From: DASUPK01 sp963782345
GTDB taxonomy: Bacteria; Actinomycetota; Thermoleophilia; Solirubrobacterales; 70-9
Length of the DNA: 64,000 nucleotides
Direction of reading: 5' to 3'
Assembly: GCA_963782345.1 (NCBI GenBank)
Contig: CAWAJF010000010.1
Span: forward strand, 100,218-164,217
The notes below the pieces were generated by a model. That model worked only from the letters and a program-made list of their open reading frames with translations. It was not told the origin of the DNA and did not search any database. The translations under genes and the position numbers were made by a program. Shown here one piece after another: positions 1 through 9,374 of the stretch (position 1 is the stretch's first letter; every line of letters starts with the position of its first letter).

Positions 1-375
1 CGAGCTGACCATGTGGAAGCGCTTCGCGTCGAGCTCCTTGGCGAGCTTGACCGCCTCCCGGGTGCCCTCGACGTTCGCGACGCGCTGGCTCTCGGCGTCC
101 GCGGTCATGTCGTAGATCGCGGCGAGGTGGAAGAAATGATCGACCTTCCCCCTCAGCTCGCCGATCCGATCGCCGCAGCCGAGCTGCTCCTGGGAGAGAT
201 CGCCGATCACCGGGACGATCCGGTCCGCGTCGGCGCCCCAGCGGCTGCGGAGCTCCTCGAGCCGCCCGCGCGACCCCTCTCGGACCAGGACGTAGATCGT
301 CCCCTCGCGCTCGAGCAGCTGCTCGACCAGGTTGCGGCCGATGAAGCCGGTCGCGCCGGTGACGAAATAGCTCAT
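1..375 (-). CDS. NAD(P)-dependent extended SDR (epimerase/reductase), C-terminus off the left edge
   Basis: The minus-strand reading begins MSYFVTGATGFIGRNLVEQL, a Rossmann nucleotide-binding start with the glycine motif TGATGFIG. It continues with VRegularly spaced helices, a VIGDL segment and HLAAIYD, the usual order in extended short-chain dehydrogenases and fatty-acyl or thioester reductases. A purine-rich Shine-Dalgarno (GGAGGAGGGG) lies just upstream of the ATG at 375. Only about 125 residues are present, so the catalytic Tyr-Lys pair and the C-terminal part lie outside the window. The substrate cannot be told; actinobacterial relatives include multidomain SDRs of lipid metabolism. Family is clear, function is not. 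Confidence 0.75.
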   Translation of the reverse strand, partial: MSYFVTGATGFIGRNLVEQLLEREGTIYVLVREGSRGRLEELRSRWGADADRIVPVIGDLSQEQLGCGDRIGELRGKVDHFFHLAAIYDMTADAESQRVANVEGTREAVKLAKELDAKRFHMVSS

Positions 376-464
376 CTCCACCCCTCCTCCATCAAAACTG
401 GATGGAAGTTACACGGACGACGCCCAAGCCCGTGACGCCGCGGCGCAATAATCAACTCGTGGGG

Positions 465-740
465 ATGTTCATCGATCCAGCCGCGACCCCGGATCCGGAG
501 CGCGAGGACAAGCTTCGAGCCGCCGCTGCCCGGATCGAGCAACGACCAGCGACGCGCGGCGCCTGGCTCGGGATGCGATCGCTCGCCTGCCCGGAGTGCG
601 ACATGCCCCTCGCACTTTCGGGCCCCGTCGGGTTCAACGACGTGATCGCGTGCGCCTTCTGCGAGACGGCGGCTCCGACCCGCGAGTTCATCCGGGAACA
701 GGGGTGGCCGGCGGTCGACCTGATCGCCCGCATCGGGTGA
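465..740 (+). CDS. Small zinc-ribbon-like hypothetical protein
   Basis: The frame encodes about 91 residues with two paired cysteines, CPEC near residue 45 and CAFC near residue 65, spaced like the knuckles of a zinc ribbon. The segment between them is short and hydrophobic. I chose the ATG at 465 (MFIDPAAT); the frame is open upstream to an ATG at 402, so a 112-residue form is possible, and neither start has a strong ribosome-binding site. It is followed by the 2-oxoglutarate dehydrogenase gene on the same strand after about 80 bases. No function is assigned; it may bind metal or nucleic acid. Confidence 0.5.
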   Translation: MFIDPAATPDPEREDKLRAAAARIEQRPATRGAWLGMRSLACPECDMPLALSGPVGFNDVIACAFCETAAPTREFIREQGWPAVDLIARIG

Positions 741-822
741 TCAGCGGATGCGAGGGTGCCCGTAAGGGCAACCCGTTTTGTGCAGGGCAGATTTAGGGAA
801 CGTCATACAGTTAGTAAGGGGA

Positions 823-3800
823 ATGGCGACTAGGCAAACGGTTCAGCTCTTGATGCCCGAGATGGGCGAGTCGGTGACGGAAGGCACCGTGCTCGAATGG
901 CATGTCGCTGAGGGGGATTCGGTCGAGGAGGGACAGACGATGGTCGAGGTCTCGACCGACAAGGTCGACGCCGAGGTCCCCGCCCCCGCCTCGGGAACGG
1001 TCACCAAGATCCTGATCCAGCCCGACGAGGAGATCGAGGTCGGCAAGCCGATGGCCGAGATTGATCCCAACGGCGGACCACCGCAGAAGGAGGTTGAAGC
1101 GCCCGCCGGAGCCGGCGCCGAAACAGTCCCGGATCAGGATGGCGGCGGCTCCGAGGACGCCTCTTCTGATGGCGAAGCCAGGTCGAACGGGGCCGCGGGG
1201 TCCACCACTGCGACGACGGACGACGCCTCTGTGTCAGCCGGCCAGTCCCTGGAGGGCGGCGGCCTCGAGATCGTGATGCCCGAGATGGGCGAGTCGGTCA
1301 CCGAGGGGACCGTCCTCGAGTGGCATGTCTCCGAGGGGGATTCCATCGAGGAGGGCGACACCGTCGTCGAGGTCTCCACCGACAAGGTCGACGCCGAGGT
1401 CCCCGCCCCCGCGAGCGGGACGATCACGAAGATCCTGGTCGGCCCCGACGAGACGATCGAGGTCGGCAAGCCGCTCGCCGAGATGACGAAGGGCGCCGGC
1501 CCCAGCGGCGACGGCGCCTCAACGACCAGGGTTGCCAAGCCGCCGGCGCCCGAACCCGCCGCCCCCGGACGCGAAGCGGAGGAGGCGGCGGTTGATGATG
1601 GCGAAGCCGTCAACCTCGACACCCGGGCCACCCCCGTCGCCCGCCGTGCCGCCCAGGCGAACGGCGTCGATCTCGCGGGCGTCAAGGGAAGCGGCCCGGG
1701 CGGCAAGATCACCAAGTCGGACGTCCTCTCCGGCGGCGGAGACGGCGGCCCGCCCGCCACCGCTGCCGAGGGCGAGGCCCAGCGCCTCCGCGGCCCCGCG
1801 GCCTCGCTCGCCAAGGCGATGAACGAGAGCCGCTCGATCCCGACGGCTACCTCCTTCCGCGAGCTCGCCGTCGACACGCTCGACGCCAAGCGCAAGGCCC
1901 TAAACGCGGTCCTCAAGGAGCGCGGCATGAAGGTCAGCTTCACCCACCTGATCGCCTGGGCGATCGTCAAGGCCGCCCAGGAGTGGCCCGTGATGGGACG
2001 CGCCTACGAGGAGCGCGACGGAAAGCCCACGGTGATCGAGCCGGGCGGCGTCAATCTCGGCATCGCCGTCGACGTCGAGCGGAAGGGGAAGCGCTCTCTG
2101 ATGGTTCCCTGCATCAAGGGAGCGGACGGCCTCGACTTCAGGGGCTTCCACTCCTACTACGAGGAGCTGATCACCAAGACGCGTGAGAACAGCCTCACCG
2201 CCGACGACTTCCTGGGAACCAACATCAGCCTCACCAACCCGGGCGGCCTCGGCACCGTCGCATCCGTGCCGCGCCTGCTGGCGGGCCAGGGCACGATCGT
2301 CGCCTGCGGATCACTGGCCTATCCGGTCGAGTGGAGGCACGCGCCGCCGGAGAAGATCAAGGCGCTCGGCGTCTCCAAGGTGATGACGATGACCTCGACC
2401 TACGACCATCGCGTCATCCAGGGCGCCGAGTCCGGCTCGTTCCTGCGCCGGATCGAGGAGCTCCTGCAGGGCGAGGACGACTTCTACGAGTCGGTCGCCC
2501 GGGACCTCGAGGTCGAGCCCTCGACGATCACCTCCGCGCACGCCGCCTCGGCATCCGCGCCGCCGCTCGCGGCGCCGGGCGTGCCCGGCGGGGCACCGCC
2601 CCCGAGCGTCGCCGCCAAGCCCAACATGGAGCTCCTCCAGGCGGTGCAGGCGGCGACCTCCCTCCTCAAGGGCTACCGGACCCACGGGCACCTGGCGGCC
2701 CGCCTCGACCCGCTCGGCTCGGAGCCCAAGGGCGATCCGGCGATCCAGCCCGAGAACCTCAACCTGACCCCCGAGCTGATGGCTCAGATCCCGGCGGAGA
2801 TCCTCCGGATCGGCGTCGAGGGCGAGACGCTGCTCGAGGTCCTCCCACGGATGCGCGAGTCCTACTGCGGGACGATCGGCTACCAGATCGAGCACCTCTC
2901 CTCCCACCAGCAGCGGATGTGGCTGCGGGACATGATCGAGACGGGCTGGCACCGCAAGCCGCTCGAGCCGGAGGAGAAGCAGGCGCTGCTCGACCGCCTG
3001 ATCTCGGTGTTCGCCTTCGAGCGCTATCTCGAGAAGGCGTACCTCGGCCAGAAGATGTTCTCGATCGAGGGCCTCGACGCCGTGGTGCCGATGCTCGACG
3101 AGGTCTTCGAGATGGCCCACACCGAGGGCGCCCATGACGTCGTGATCGGCATGGCCCATCGCGGCCGGCTCAGCGTGCTTGCCCACAACATCGCCCGCCC
3201 GGTGGAGGCGATCATGGCGGAGTTCGAGGGTGCGAAGGCGATCGAGGCGGTCAAGTCGCTGGCCGCGATTCCGACCGGCGGCACGGGCGACGTCAAGTAT
3301 CACTACGGCCACGGCGGCGTCCACAAGACCCGCGACGACTCCGAGATCGGGGTGCGGCTCTATCCGAACCCGAGCCACCTCGAACACGTGGACCCCGTGG
3401 TCACCGGCGCCGCCCGGGCCTCGCAGACGAGCAGGCAGAACGGCCGCCTCGAGCATGACCCGATGGCGGCCGTGCCTGTGCTGCTCCACGGCGACGCTGC
3501 GTTCCCGGCGCAGGGTGTGGTCGCCGAGACGCTCAACCTCCAGTCGCTGAAGGGCTACGCGACCGGCGGCACGATCCACATCATCCAGAACAACCAGATC
3601 GGGTTCACCACCGATCCGGAGGAGGGACGCTCCACCCCCTACGCCGCCGACATGGCGAAGGGCTTCAACGTGCCGATCTTCCACGTGAACGCCGATGACC
3701 CGGAGGCGTGTCTCGGCGCCGTTCGCCTGGCGATGGCATACCGCGAGCGCTGGGGCCGGGACGTCGTCATCGATCTGATCGGCTACCGCCGCTTCGGCCA

Positions 3801-5244
3801 CAACGAGACGGACGAGCCCGCCTACACACAGCCGCTGATGGCGGCCAAGATCAAGGAACATCCGCCAGTCAGCCAGCTCTACGCGGAGGAGCTGGTCAAG
3901 GAGGGCATCGTCACCCCGGACGAGGTCGAGGAGCGGAACAGCGAGCGGCAGAAGTCGCTCAGGGTCACCCACGACGAGCTTCGCCGGAAGATCGAGTCGG
4001 GCGACTACGCGGACCCGACTGCCACCGGCACCGGCGAGCTCGACCGCACGCGCAGCCCGAGCGTCGAGACCGCGGTCCCGGAGGAGCGCCTCCGCAGGCT
4101 GAACGAGGAGCTCCTCCGCGTCCCGGACAGCTTCACCATCCACCGCAAGCTCCGCAAGCCGCTCTCCAAGCGCCTCGACGCGATGAACGACGGCGGGATC
4201 GAGTTCGGACACGCCGAGGCCCTGGCGCTCGCCTCGCTGCTCACCGAGGACGTCCACATCCGCTTCACCGGGCAGGACACCGAGCGCGGCACCTTCTCCC
4301 ACCGGCACCTCGTCCTCCACGACGAGAAGACCGGCCTGCACTACGCGCCGATCCAGAACCTGGCGGAGGCGTCCGCTCCTCTCGAGCTCCACAACAGCCC
4401 GCTGTCGGAGTCGGCCTGCCTCGGGTTCGAGTACGGGTACTCGGCCGCCGCCCCCAACTCCCTGATCCTGTGGGAGGCCCAGTTCGGCGACTTCGGCAAC
4501 TCGGCGCAGGTGATCATCGACAGCTTCATCGCGTCGGCCGAAGCCAAGTGGGGCCAGACCTCCCGCCTCACCCTGCTGCTGCCGCACGGATACGAGGGCG
4601 CCGGGCCCGAGCACTCGAGCGCCCGCATCGAGCGCTTCATCCAGCTCGCGGCCGAGGGAAACATCAGGCTCGCCAACCCCTCGACGGCCGCGCAGTACTT
4701 CCACCTGCTGCGGCGCCAAGCCCACATCCGGAAGGCCCGGCCGATGGTCGTCTTCACGCCGAAGGGCCTGCTGCGCCTTCCGCGCGCGACCTCGACGCTC
4801 GAGGACCTCACGTCGGGGTCCTTCGAGTTCGTCCTCGACGACCCGCGCGCCGAGGGCCGCAAGGACAAGGTCGAGCGGCTGGCGCTGTGCAGCGGCAAGA
4901 TCTACTACGACATCGACGCCGCGCCCAAGCGCGAGGAGATCGAGAAGGTCGCGGTCGCCCGCGCCGAGCTCCTCTACCCGTTCGCCAAGGAGCAGCTCAC
5001 CGAGCTGATCGCGAGCTACCCGAGCCTGAAGGAGATCGTCTGGGTCCAGGAGGAGCCGCGGAACATGGGCGCCTGGTCGGTGATGCAGCGGCGGATGCCC
5101 GAGCTGCTGCCCGAGGGCGTCGAGCTCGGCTACATCGGCCGACCGCCGCGCGCGAGCCCCGGAGAGGGCTACGCCGTCGCCCACACCAAGGAGCAGGAGC
5201 GCATCGTCCTCACGACGCTGATGGGTCGAGCGGATCCGGCGTAG
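823..5244 (+). CDS. kgd: Multifunctional 2-oxoglutarate dehydrogenase: E2 succinyltransferase fused to E1
   Basis: This 1473-residue protein joins the E2 and E1 parts of the 2-oxoglutarate dehydrogenase complex of the TCA cycle. Two near-identical lipoyl domains open it (about residues 8-80 and 151-222), each with the lipoylation motif TDKVDAE (Lys47 and Lys188). A peripheral-subunit-binding domain (RATPVARRAA) lies near residue 267, then a succinyltransferase domain with active-site His529 in STYDHRVIQGAESG. From about residue 600 runs the thiamine-diphosphate E1 part, with MAHRGRLSVLAHN and HGDAAFPAQG. The known Mycobacterium and Corynebacterium Kgd/OdhA proteins are about 1230 residues and lack lipoyl domains, so this is a longer, complete E2-E1 fusion. 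The ATG at 823 is preferred; a TTG at 778 is also in frame. The upstream AAGGGG sits only one or two bases from the ATG, so initiation may be unusual. Confidence 0.95.
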   Translation: MATRQTVQLLMPEMGESVTEGTVLEWHVAEGDSVEEGQTMVEVSTDKVDAEVPAPASGTVTKILIQPDEEIEVGKPMAEIDPNGGPPQKEVEAPAGAGAETVPDQDGGGSEDASSDGEARSNGAAGSTTATTDDASVSAGQSLEGGGLEIVMPEMGESVTEGTVLEWHVSEGDSIEEGDTVVEVSTDKVDAEVPAPASGTITKILVGPDETIEVGKPLAEMTKGAGPSGDGASTTRVAKPPAPEPAAPGREAEEAAVDDGEAVNLDTRATPVARRAAQANGVDLAGVKGSGPGGKITKSDVLSGGGDGGPPATAAEGEAQRLRGPAASLAKAMNESRSIPTATSFRELAVDTLDAKRKALNAVLKERGMKVSFTHLIAWAIVKAAQEWPVMGRAYEERDGKPTVIEPGGVNLGIAVDVERKGKRSLMVPCIKGADGLDFRGFHSYYEELITKTRENSLTADDFLGTNISLTNPGGLGTVASVPRLLAGQGTIVACGSLAYPVEWRHAPPEKIKALGVSKVMTMTSTYDHRVIQGAESGSFLRRIEELLQGEDDFYESVARDLEVEPSTITSAHAASASAPPLAAPGVPGGAPPPSVAAKPNMELLQAVQAATSLLKGYRTHGHLAARLDPLGSEPKGDPAIQPENLNLTPELMAQIPAEILRIGVEGETLLEVLPRMRESYCGTIGYQIEHLSSHQQRMWLRDMIETGWHRKPLEPEEKQALLDRLISVFAFERYLEKAYLGQKMFSIEGLDAVVPMLDEVFEMAHTEGAHDVVIGMAHRGRLSVLAHNIARPVEAIMAEFEGAKAIEAVKSLAAIPTGGTGDVKYHYGHGGVHKTRDDSEIGVRLYPNPSHLEHVDPVVTGAARASQTSRQNGRLEHDPMAAVPVLLHGDAAFPAQGVVAETLNLQSLKGYATGGTIHIIQNNQIGFTTDPEEGRSTPYAADMAKGFNVPIFHVNADDPEACLGAVRLAMAYRERWGRDVVIDLIGYRRFGHNETDEPAYTQPLMAAKIKEHPPVSQLYAEELVKEGIVTPDEVEERNSERQKSLRVTHDELRRKIESGDYADPTATGTGELDRTRSPSVETAVPEERLRRLNEELLRVPDSFTIHRKLRKPLSKRLDAMNDGGIEFGHAEALALASLLTEDVHIRFTGQDTERGTFSHRHLVLHDEKTGLHYAPIQNLAEASAPLELHNSPLSESACLGFEYGYSAAAPNSLILWEAQFGDFGNSAQVIIDSFIASAEAKWGQTSRLTLLLPHGYEGAGPEHSSARIERFIQLAAEGNIRLANPSTAAQYFHLLRRQAHIRKARPMVVFTPKGLLRLPRATSTLEDLTSGSFEFVLDDPRAEGRKDKVERLALCSGKIYYDIDAAPKREEIEKVAVARAELLYPFAKEQLTELIASYPSLKEIVWVQEEPRNMGAWSVMQRRMPELLPEGVELGYIGRPPRASPGEGYAVAHTKEQERIVLTTLMGRADPA
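1565..1584 (+). repeat. Dispersed short repeat, copy 1 (inside kgd linker)
   Basis: The 20-mer CCGGACGCGAAGCGGAGGAG occurs here in the linker before the binding domain of the E2-E1 fusion, again on the minus strand inside aconitase (8713-8732), and on the minus strand just upstream of alanine dehydrogenase (25985-26004). Identity to the third copy extends to about 28 bases. In both coding copies it is read in the same frame as GREAEE. Confidence 0.6.
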
Positions 5245-5599
5245 CTGCGGAGGAGACTGGCAGCTGCTTCCGCCGAAGCGGCGGTTTGCGTCTACTCCGA
5301 CAGCCCGGCGGCTTCGAGGGCGTCGGCCCGCTTCGCGAACCATTCCGAACGGCGCGGCTTCCCAGTCCCGAATGTGAACACGACCAAAGGTCCCGAGAAC
5401 GCGCCGATCCGAGGAGCCGAAGCGAGCTGGGGAACTCATCGATGCCGGGGCCGACAAGGTCGTGTATCTCGATGGAGCGCTGCTTTCCATTACAGCGCGT
5501 CCGCTTTCTGATCGGCCCAAGCCCGGACAGCAAGCGCCGGCCCGAGTGGGCCGTCCGAGCAGGCCATCGCCCCCGCCCGAACGGCCCACGCTGGCTGGT
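5245..5599. other. Stretch without a recognisable gene
   Basis: About 355 bases downstream of the E2-E1 fusion. Open frames here are run-on tails of shadow frames with no recognisable domain, no convincing start and no ribosome-binding site. I see no tRNA, strong terminator or repeat. Confidence 0.4.
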
Positions 5600-5752
5600 T
5601 CAGACCGGCCCCGTGAGCGCTGCACGCCTGATCACGGCCACCGAGAGGGAGCGGCCGCAATCGGGGCATGAGCTGAGTCGAGCCCAGGAGTGGTGTTCCG
5701 CGTCGCAGCTCGCGCACCGATACGAGCGCTGCAAACGCACGAGCCTCCTCAT
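5600..5752 (-). CDS. Small CxxC zinc-ribbon protein
   Basis: The minus strand encodes a 50-residue peptide, MRRLVRLQRSYRCASC followed by a second pair CPDC and then GRSLSVAVIRR. Two CxxC knuckles about 14 residues apart between short beta-like segments make a classic single zinc ribbon. The ATG at 5752 is my choice. A GTG two codons upstream and an ATG further up are in frame, and a GGAG lies about 20 bases before the ATG, so the start is uncertain. It lies alone between the E2-E1 gene and the DUF3817 gene. It is probably a metal-binding accessory protein; the role is unknown. Confidence 0.5.
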   Translation of the reverse strand: MRRLVRLQRSYRCASCDAEHHSWARLSSCPDCGRSLSVAVIRRAALTGPV

Positions 5753-5902
5753 GCCCACGTTGAAACCTGGATCTCCGTGGAATCGCTCCATTGCGGCATC
5801 TTGCCGGGCGCACTCCGAGAAGCCTATGGACCACCGGTATGAAGATTGACCCCTGCCACTCCGACCGGATGTCGAACCATCCCCAGCCGCTAGTTTCAAC
5901 CG

Positions 5903-6295
5903 GTGGCCACCTCTGAGCATGTGAATCCCCTCCCCCGGCCCGTGCCCGGGGCTCTCTTCAGATGGGTGAAGATCGCCTCCTGGTTCGAGCTCGGGCTCTT
6001 CTGTGGGCTGCTCTTCTTCTGGATCGCGCCCGGCTACCGATCGCAGACGGCCCTCTTCGGGCTGCTGCACGGCGTCGGCTACCTGGGCCTGTGCGCGCTG
6101 ATCCTCTGGGCGATCTTGCGCCGCGAAGCGCCCTGGCCGCTGCTCGCGGGCACCGTCACGCCGCTTGGACCGGTCGGCGCGGTGATCGGGATCGAGCTGA
6201 TCGAGCGCCGCGGCTGGGGAATCGGGCCCCGACAGTTGACACCAAGCGACCAAACGGGGAATAATCAAATCAGGCGGGAGGACCTACTAGATTGA
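5903..6295 (+). CDS. DUF3817-type integral membrane protein
   Basis: A 130-residue protein from a GTG start. A short charged N-terminus is followed by hydrophobic segments around residues 22-42, 50-70 and 75-105. The motif VKIASWFELGLF, then a HGVGYLGLCALI helix and PLGPVGAV, is characteristic of the DUF3817 family of small actinobacterial membrane proteins. The family has no established biochemical role; in several actinobacteria it sits near transporters or rod-shape genes. Here it stands alone, so context gives no help. Length matches the family. Confidence 0.75.
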   Translation: MATSEHVNPLPRPVPGALFRWVKIASWFELGLFCGLLFFWIAPGYRSQTALFGLLHGVGYLGLCALILWAILRREAPWPLLAGTVTPLGPVGAVIGIELIERRGWGIGPRQLTPSDQTGNNQIRREDLLD

Positions 6296-6496
6296 CAAGG
6301 CTCGTTCCCGGGTCAGTCCCGCCTCCGGGAGCGATCGCGTCGGAAATCCCTCCCTGGCTACCGACGCGCAGGTGTGGCGCGGGCCGTGTGGACCCCCTGC
6401 CTCCCGCGGCCCCGCCACGCCGCTCTTTTCGGACCTTGCACGACCTGCGCATCTCGGGCCGAGCTGCCTGGCTTCAGGCCCTCCGCGCTCGGTCGA

Positions 6497-9334
6497 CTAG
6501 GACTTCAAGTCGCGCAGAACCCGGTGCAGGATGCCGCCGTTCTGGAAGTAGCTGACCTCGTTCGGCGTGTCGATCCGGACCGTCCCCTTGAAGGTGACGT
6601 CGTCCGCGCCTTCGCGGTGAGCGGTGACCTCGACCTGCTTCGCCTCGCCGTTCTGGAGGTCGCCGACGTCGAAGGTCTCCTCCCCGGTCAGTCCCAGCGA
6701 GTCGATCGACTCGCCCTCCGGGAACTGCAGGGGCAGCACCCCCATCCCGATCAGGTTGGAGCGGTGGATGCGCTCGAAGCTCTCGGCGACCACGGCGCGG
6801 ACCCCGAGCAGGTTGGTGCCCTTGGCGGCCCAGTCGCGTGAGGAGCCCGAGCCGTATTCCTTGCCCGCGAGCACGACGAGCGGCACGTCCTCGTCGGCGT
6901 ACTTCATCGCCGCTTCGTAGATCGTCGTCTCCTCCCCGTCGGGGAAGTGTCGCGTGAAGCCGCCTTCCTTCTCGACCAGCCGGTTGCGCAGCCTGACGTT
7001 CGCGAACGTGCCGCGGATCATCACCTCGTGGTTGCCGCGCCTCGAGCCGTACGAGTTGAAGTCGCGAACCTCGACGCTCTGGTCCTGTAGCCACCGTCCC
7101 GCCGGGCTGTCCTTCTTGATCGCGCCGGCGGGTGAGATGTGATCCGTCGTCACGGAGTCTCCGAGCAGGGCCAGGACCCTGGCGCCCTGGATCGGCTCCA
7201 CGGCCTCGGGCTCGGCCGGCATCCCCTCGAAGAAGCTCGGCTTCCGGACGTAGGTGGAGTCGGGCCACGTGTAGCGGTCCCCCTCCGGGACCTCGATCTC
7301 GCGCCAGCGCTCATCTCCCGTGAAGACGTCCGCGTAGCTCTTGGTGAACATGTCCGCCTTCACGGCCTCGCCCACGACCTCCTTGATCTCCTCGGAGGTG
7401 GGCCAGACGTCGGACAGGTAGACGGCCTCGCCGTCGGAATCCTTGCCGAGCGGCTCGCTGGTCAGGTCGACGTCCATCCGGCCGGTCAGGGCGTAGGCGA
7501 CCACCAGCGGAGGCGAGGCGAGATAATTGGCCCTCGTGTCGGGGTTGATCCGGCCCTCGAAGTTTCGATTGCCTGAGAGGACCGAGCAGACGACCAGGTC
7601 GTTGTCGTTGACGGCGTTCGAGATCGCCTCCGGCAGGGGACCGGAGTTTCCGATGCAGGTCGTGCAGCCGTAGCCGACGAGGTTGAACTGAAGCCGATCG
7701 AGGTACTTGTCGAGCCCCGACTTCTCCAGGTACTCCGTCACCACCGTCGACCCGGGTGCGAGGGAGGTCTTCACCCACGGCTTGCGGATCAACCCCCGCT
7801 CCACCGCCTTCTTGGCGAGCAGGCCCGCGCCGAGCATCACCGAGGGGTTCGAGGTGTTCGTGCAGCTCGTGATCGCGGCGATCACGACCATGCCGTGGTC
7901 GAGCTCGATCGTCTGGCCGTCCTCCAGCTGAACCGGGACGGCGTCGTTGGTCTTGCGCTCCCCCGCCACCGCGGTCAGCCCGGCGTGCCTCGGCTTGCCG
8001 CCGTCCCCGTCGTGATCCTCGGCGGGCGGGTCCGAGGCCGGGAAGGATTCGTCGATCGCGTGGTCGCGCATGTTCCCGAGCTGCTCTCCCGCCTCCGGAT
8101 CCCACTCCTGCATCGCCTCGAGGAACGCGGGCTTCGCGTTGGTCAGTGCGATCCGGTCCTGCGGGCGCTTGGGGCCGGCGATGCTCGGCTCCACCTCGCC
8201 GAGATCGAGCTCGAGCGTGTCGCTGTAGGTCGGCTCCTCGGAGTCGGGCTCGTGGAAGAGGCCCTGTTCGCGTGTGTAGGCATCGACCAGCTCGATCTGC
8301 TCGGTCGGGCGGCCGGTGAACTCGAGATAGCGGAGCGTCTCGGCGTCGATCGGGAAGATCGCGCAGGTCGAGCCGAACTCCGGCGACATGTTGCCGATCG
8401 TCGCCCGGTCGGCGAGGCCGAGCCCCGCGATGCCCGGGCCGAAGAACTCGACGAACTTGGAGACGACCCCCTTCTCCCTGAGCATCTCGGTGACGGTCAG
8501 CACGAGGTCGGTCGCGGTCGCCCCCTCGCGAAGCTCGCCGGTGAGCTTGAAGCCGATCACCTGCGGAAGAAGCATCGAGATCGGCTGGCCGAGCATGGCC
8601 GCCTCCGCCTCGATCCCACCGACGCCCCAGCCCAGGACGCCGAGGCCGTTGATCATCGTGGTGTGGGAATCGGTCCCGACCAGTGTGTCGGGATACGCCT
8701 GCATCAGCGCGGGCTCCTCCGCTTCGCGTCCGGTGCCGGCTTGGTCGGGGGCAGGACGTGTGTAGACGCACTGCCCGAGGTACTCGAGGTTGACCTGGTG
8801 GCAGATCCCGGTGGCGGGCGGCACCACCCTGAAGTTGTCGAACGCGGTCTGGCCCCAGCGCAGGAAGGCGTAGCGCTCGCCGTTTCGCTCGTAGTCGCGC
8901 TCCTCGTTGATCCCGAAGGCCTTCTGGTTGCCGAAGGCGTCCACCTGGACGGAGTGGTCGATGATCAGGTCGACGTCGACCTGCGGGTTGATCGCGCTCG
9001 GGCTGCCGCCCAGGTCCTCCATCGCGTCGCGCATCGCCGCCAGGTCGACGACCGCCGGGACCCCGGTGAAGTCCTGCATCAGCACGCGGGCGGGCTGGAA
9101 AGGGATCTCGACCGACGGATCCGCCTTGGCGTCCCAGGTCGCGATCGCCTCCACGTCCTCGGAGGTGACCGAGGTGCCGTCCTCGAGCCGGAGGGCGTTC
9201 TCGAGCAGGACCTTCAGGGAGTACGGAAGCCGCGCGACGTCGAACTTCTCCTGCAGCGCATCGAGGCGGTGGATCTCCACCCTGCGGCCCGAGACCTCGA
9301 GTTCCGCGCGCGCTCCGAAGCTGCCGCTGCTCAC
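6497..9334 (-). CDS. acnA: Aconitate hydratase A
   Basis: The 945-residue product is aconitase of the AcnA/IRP1 type, which interconverts citrate and isocitrate in the TCA cycle with a [4Fe-4S] cluster. The N-terminus (RLPYSLKVLLENALRLEDG) and PAVVDLAAMRDA are diagnostic. TDSHTTMINGLGVLGWGVGG follows, and cluster cysteines lie in SCTNTSNPSVM and in YGCTTCIGNSGPLPE. The C-terminal swivel domain carries GSSRDWAAKGTNLLGVRAV. An acidic Gly-rich insertion around residues 420-450 (DHDGDGGKPRHAG) and a low-complexity loop near residue 205 that carries the dispersed GREAEE repeat are unusual. It starts 40 bases downstream of the stop of the secreted hydrolase gene on the same strand. With the 2-oxoglutarate dehydrogenase it forms a loose TCA-cycle neighbourhood. 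Confidence 0.96.
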   Translation of the reverse strand: MSSGSFGARAELEVSGRRVEIHRLDALQEKFDVARLPYSLKVLLENALRLEDGTSVTSEDVEAIATWDAKADPSVEIPFQPARVLMQDFTGVPAVVDLAAMRDAMEDLGGSPSAINPQVDVDLIIDHSVQVDAFGNQKAFGINEERDYERNGERYAFLRWGQTAFDNFRVVPPATGICHQVNLEYLGQCVYTRPAPDQAGTGREAEEPALMQAYPDTLVGTDSHTTMINGLGVLGWGVGGIEAEAAMLGQPISMLLPQVIGFKLTGELREGATATDLVLTVTEMLREKGVVSKFVEFFGPGIAGLGLADRATIGNMSPEFGSTCAIFPIDAETLRYLEFTGRPTEQIELVDAYTREQGLFHEPDSEEPTYSDTLELDLGEVEPSIAGPKRPQDRIALTNAKPAFLEAMQEWDPEAGEQLGNMRDHAIDESFPASDPPAEDHDGDGGKPRHAGLTAVAGERKTNDAVPVQLEDGQTIELDHGMVVIAAITSCTNTSNPSVMLGAGLLAKKAVERGLIRKPWVKTSLAPGSTVVTEYLEKSGLDKYLDRLQFNLVGYGCTTCIGNSGPLPEAISNAVNDNDLVVCSVLSGNRNFEGRINPDTRANYLASPPLVVAYALTGRMDVDLTSEPLGKDSDGEAVYLSDVWPTSEEIKEVVGEAVKADMFTKSYADVFTGDERWREIEVPEGDRYTWPDSTYVRKPSFFEGMPAEPEAVEPIQGARVLALLGDSVTTDHISPAGAIKKDSPAGRWLQDQSVEVRDFNSYGSRRGNHEVMIRGTFANVRLRNRLVEKEGGFTRHFPDGEETTIYEAAMKYADEDVPLVVLAGKEYGSGSSRDWAAKGTNLLGVRAVVAESFERIHRSNLIGMGVLPLQFPEGESIDSLGLTGEETFDVGDLQNGEAKQVEVTAHREGADDVTFKGTVRIDTPNEVSYFQNGGILHRVLRDLKS
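8713..8732 (-). repeat. Dispersed short repeat, copy 2 (inside acnA)
   Basis: Minus-strand copy of CCGGACGCGAAGCGGAGGAG in the aconitase reading frame, coding GREAEE in a loop where aconitases vary in length. It shares an extra GCCGGC upstream with the copy at 25985-26004. Confidence 0.6.
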
Positions 9335-9374
9335 ATGAGCAGTATGACCGGTGACGCTCGGCGGCTAACCGCCG

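Noticed and set aside
2311..5625. 1104-codon open frame antisense to the E2-E1 fusion
   Set aside because: It is a shadow: composition is dominated by Leu/Arg/Asp/Val in the pattern made by the antisense of high-GC codons, and it has no recognisable domain.
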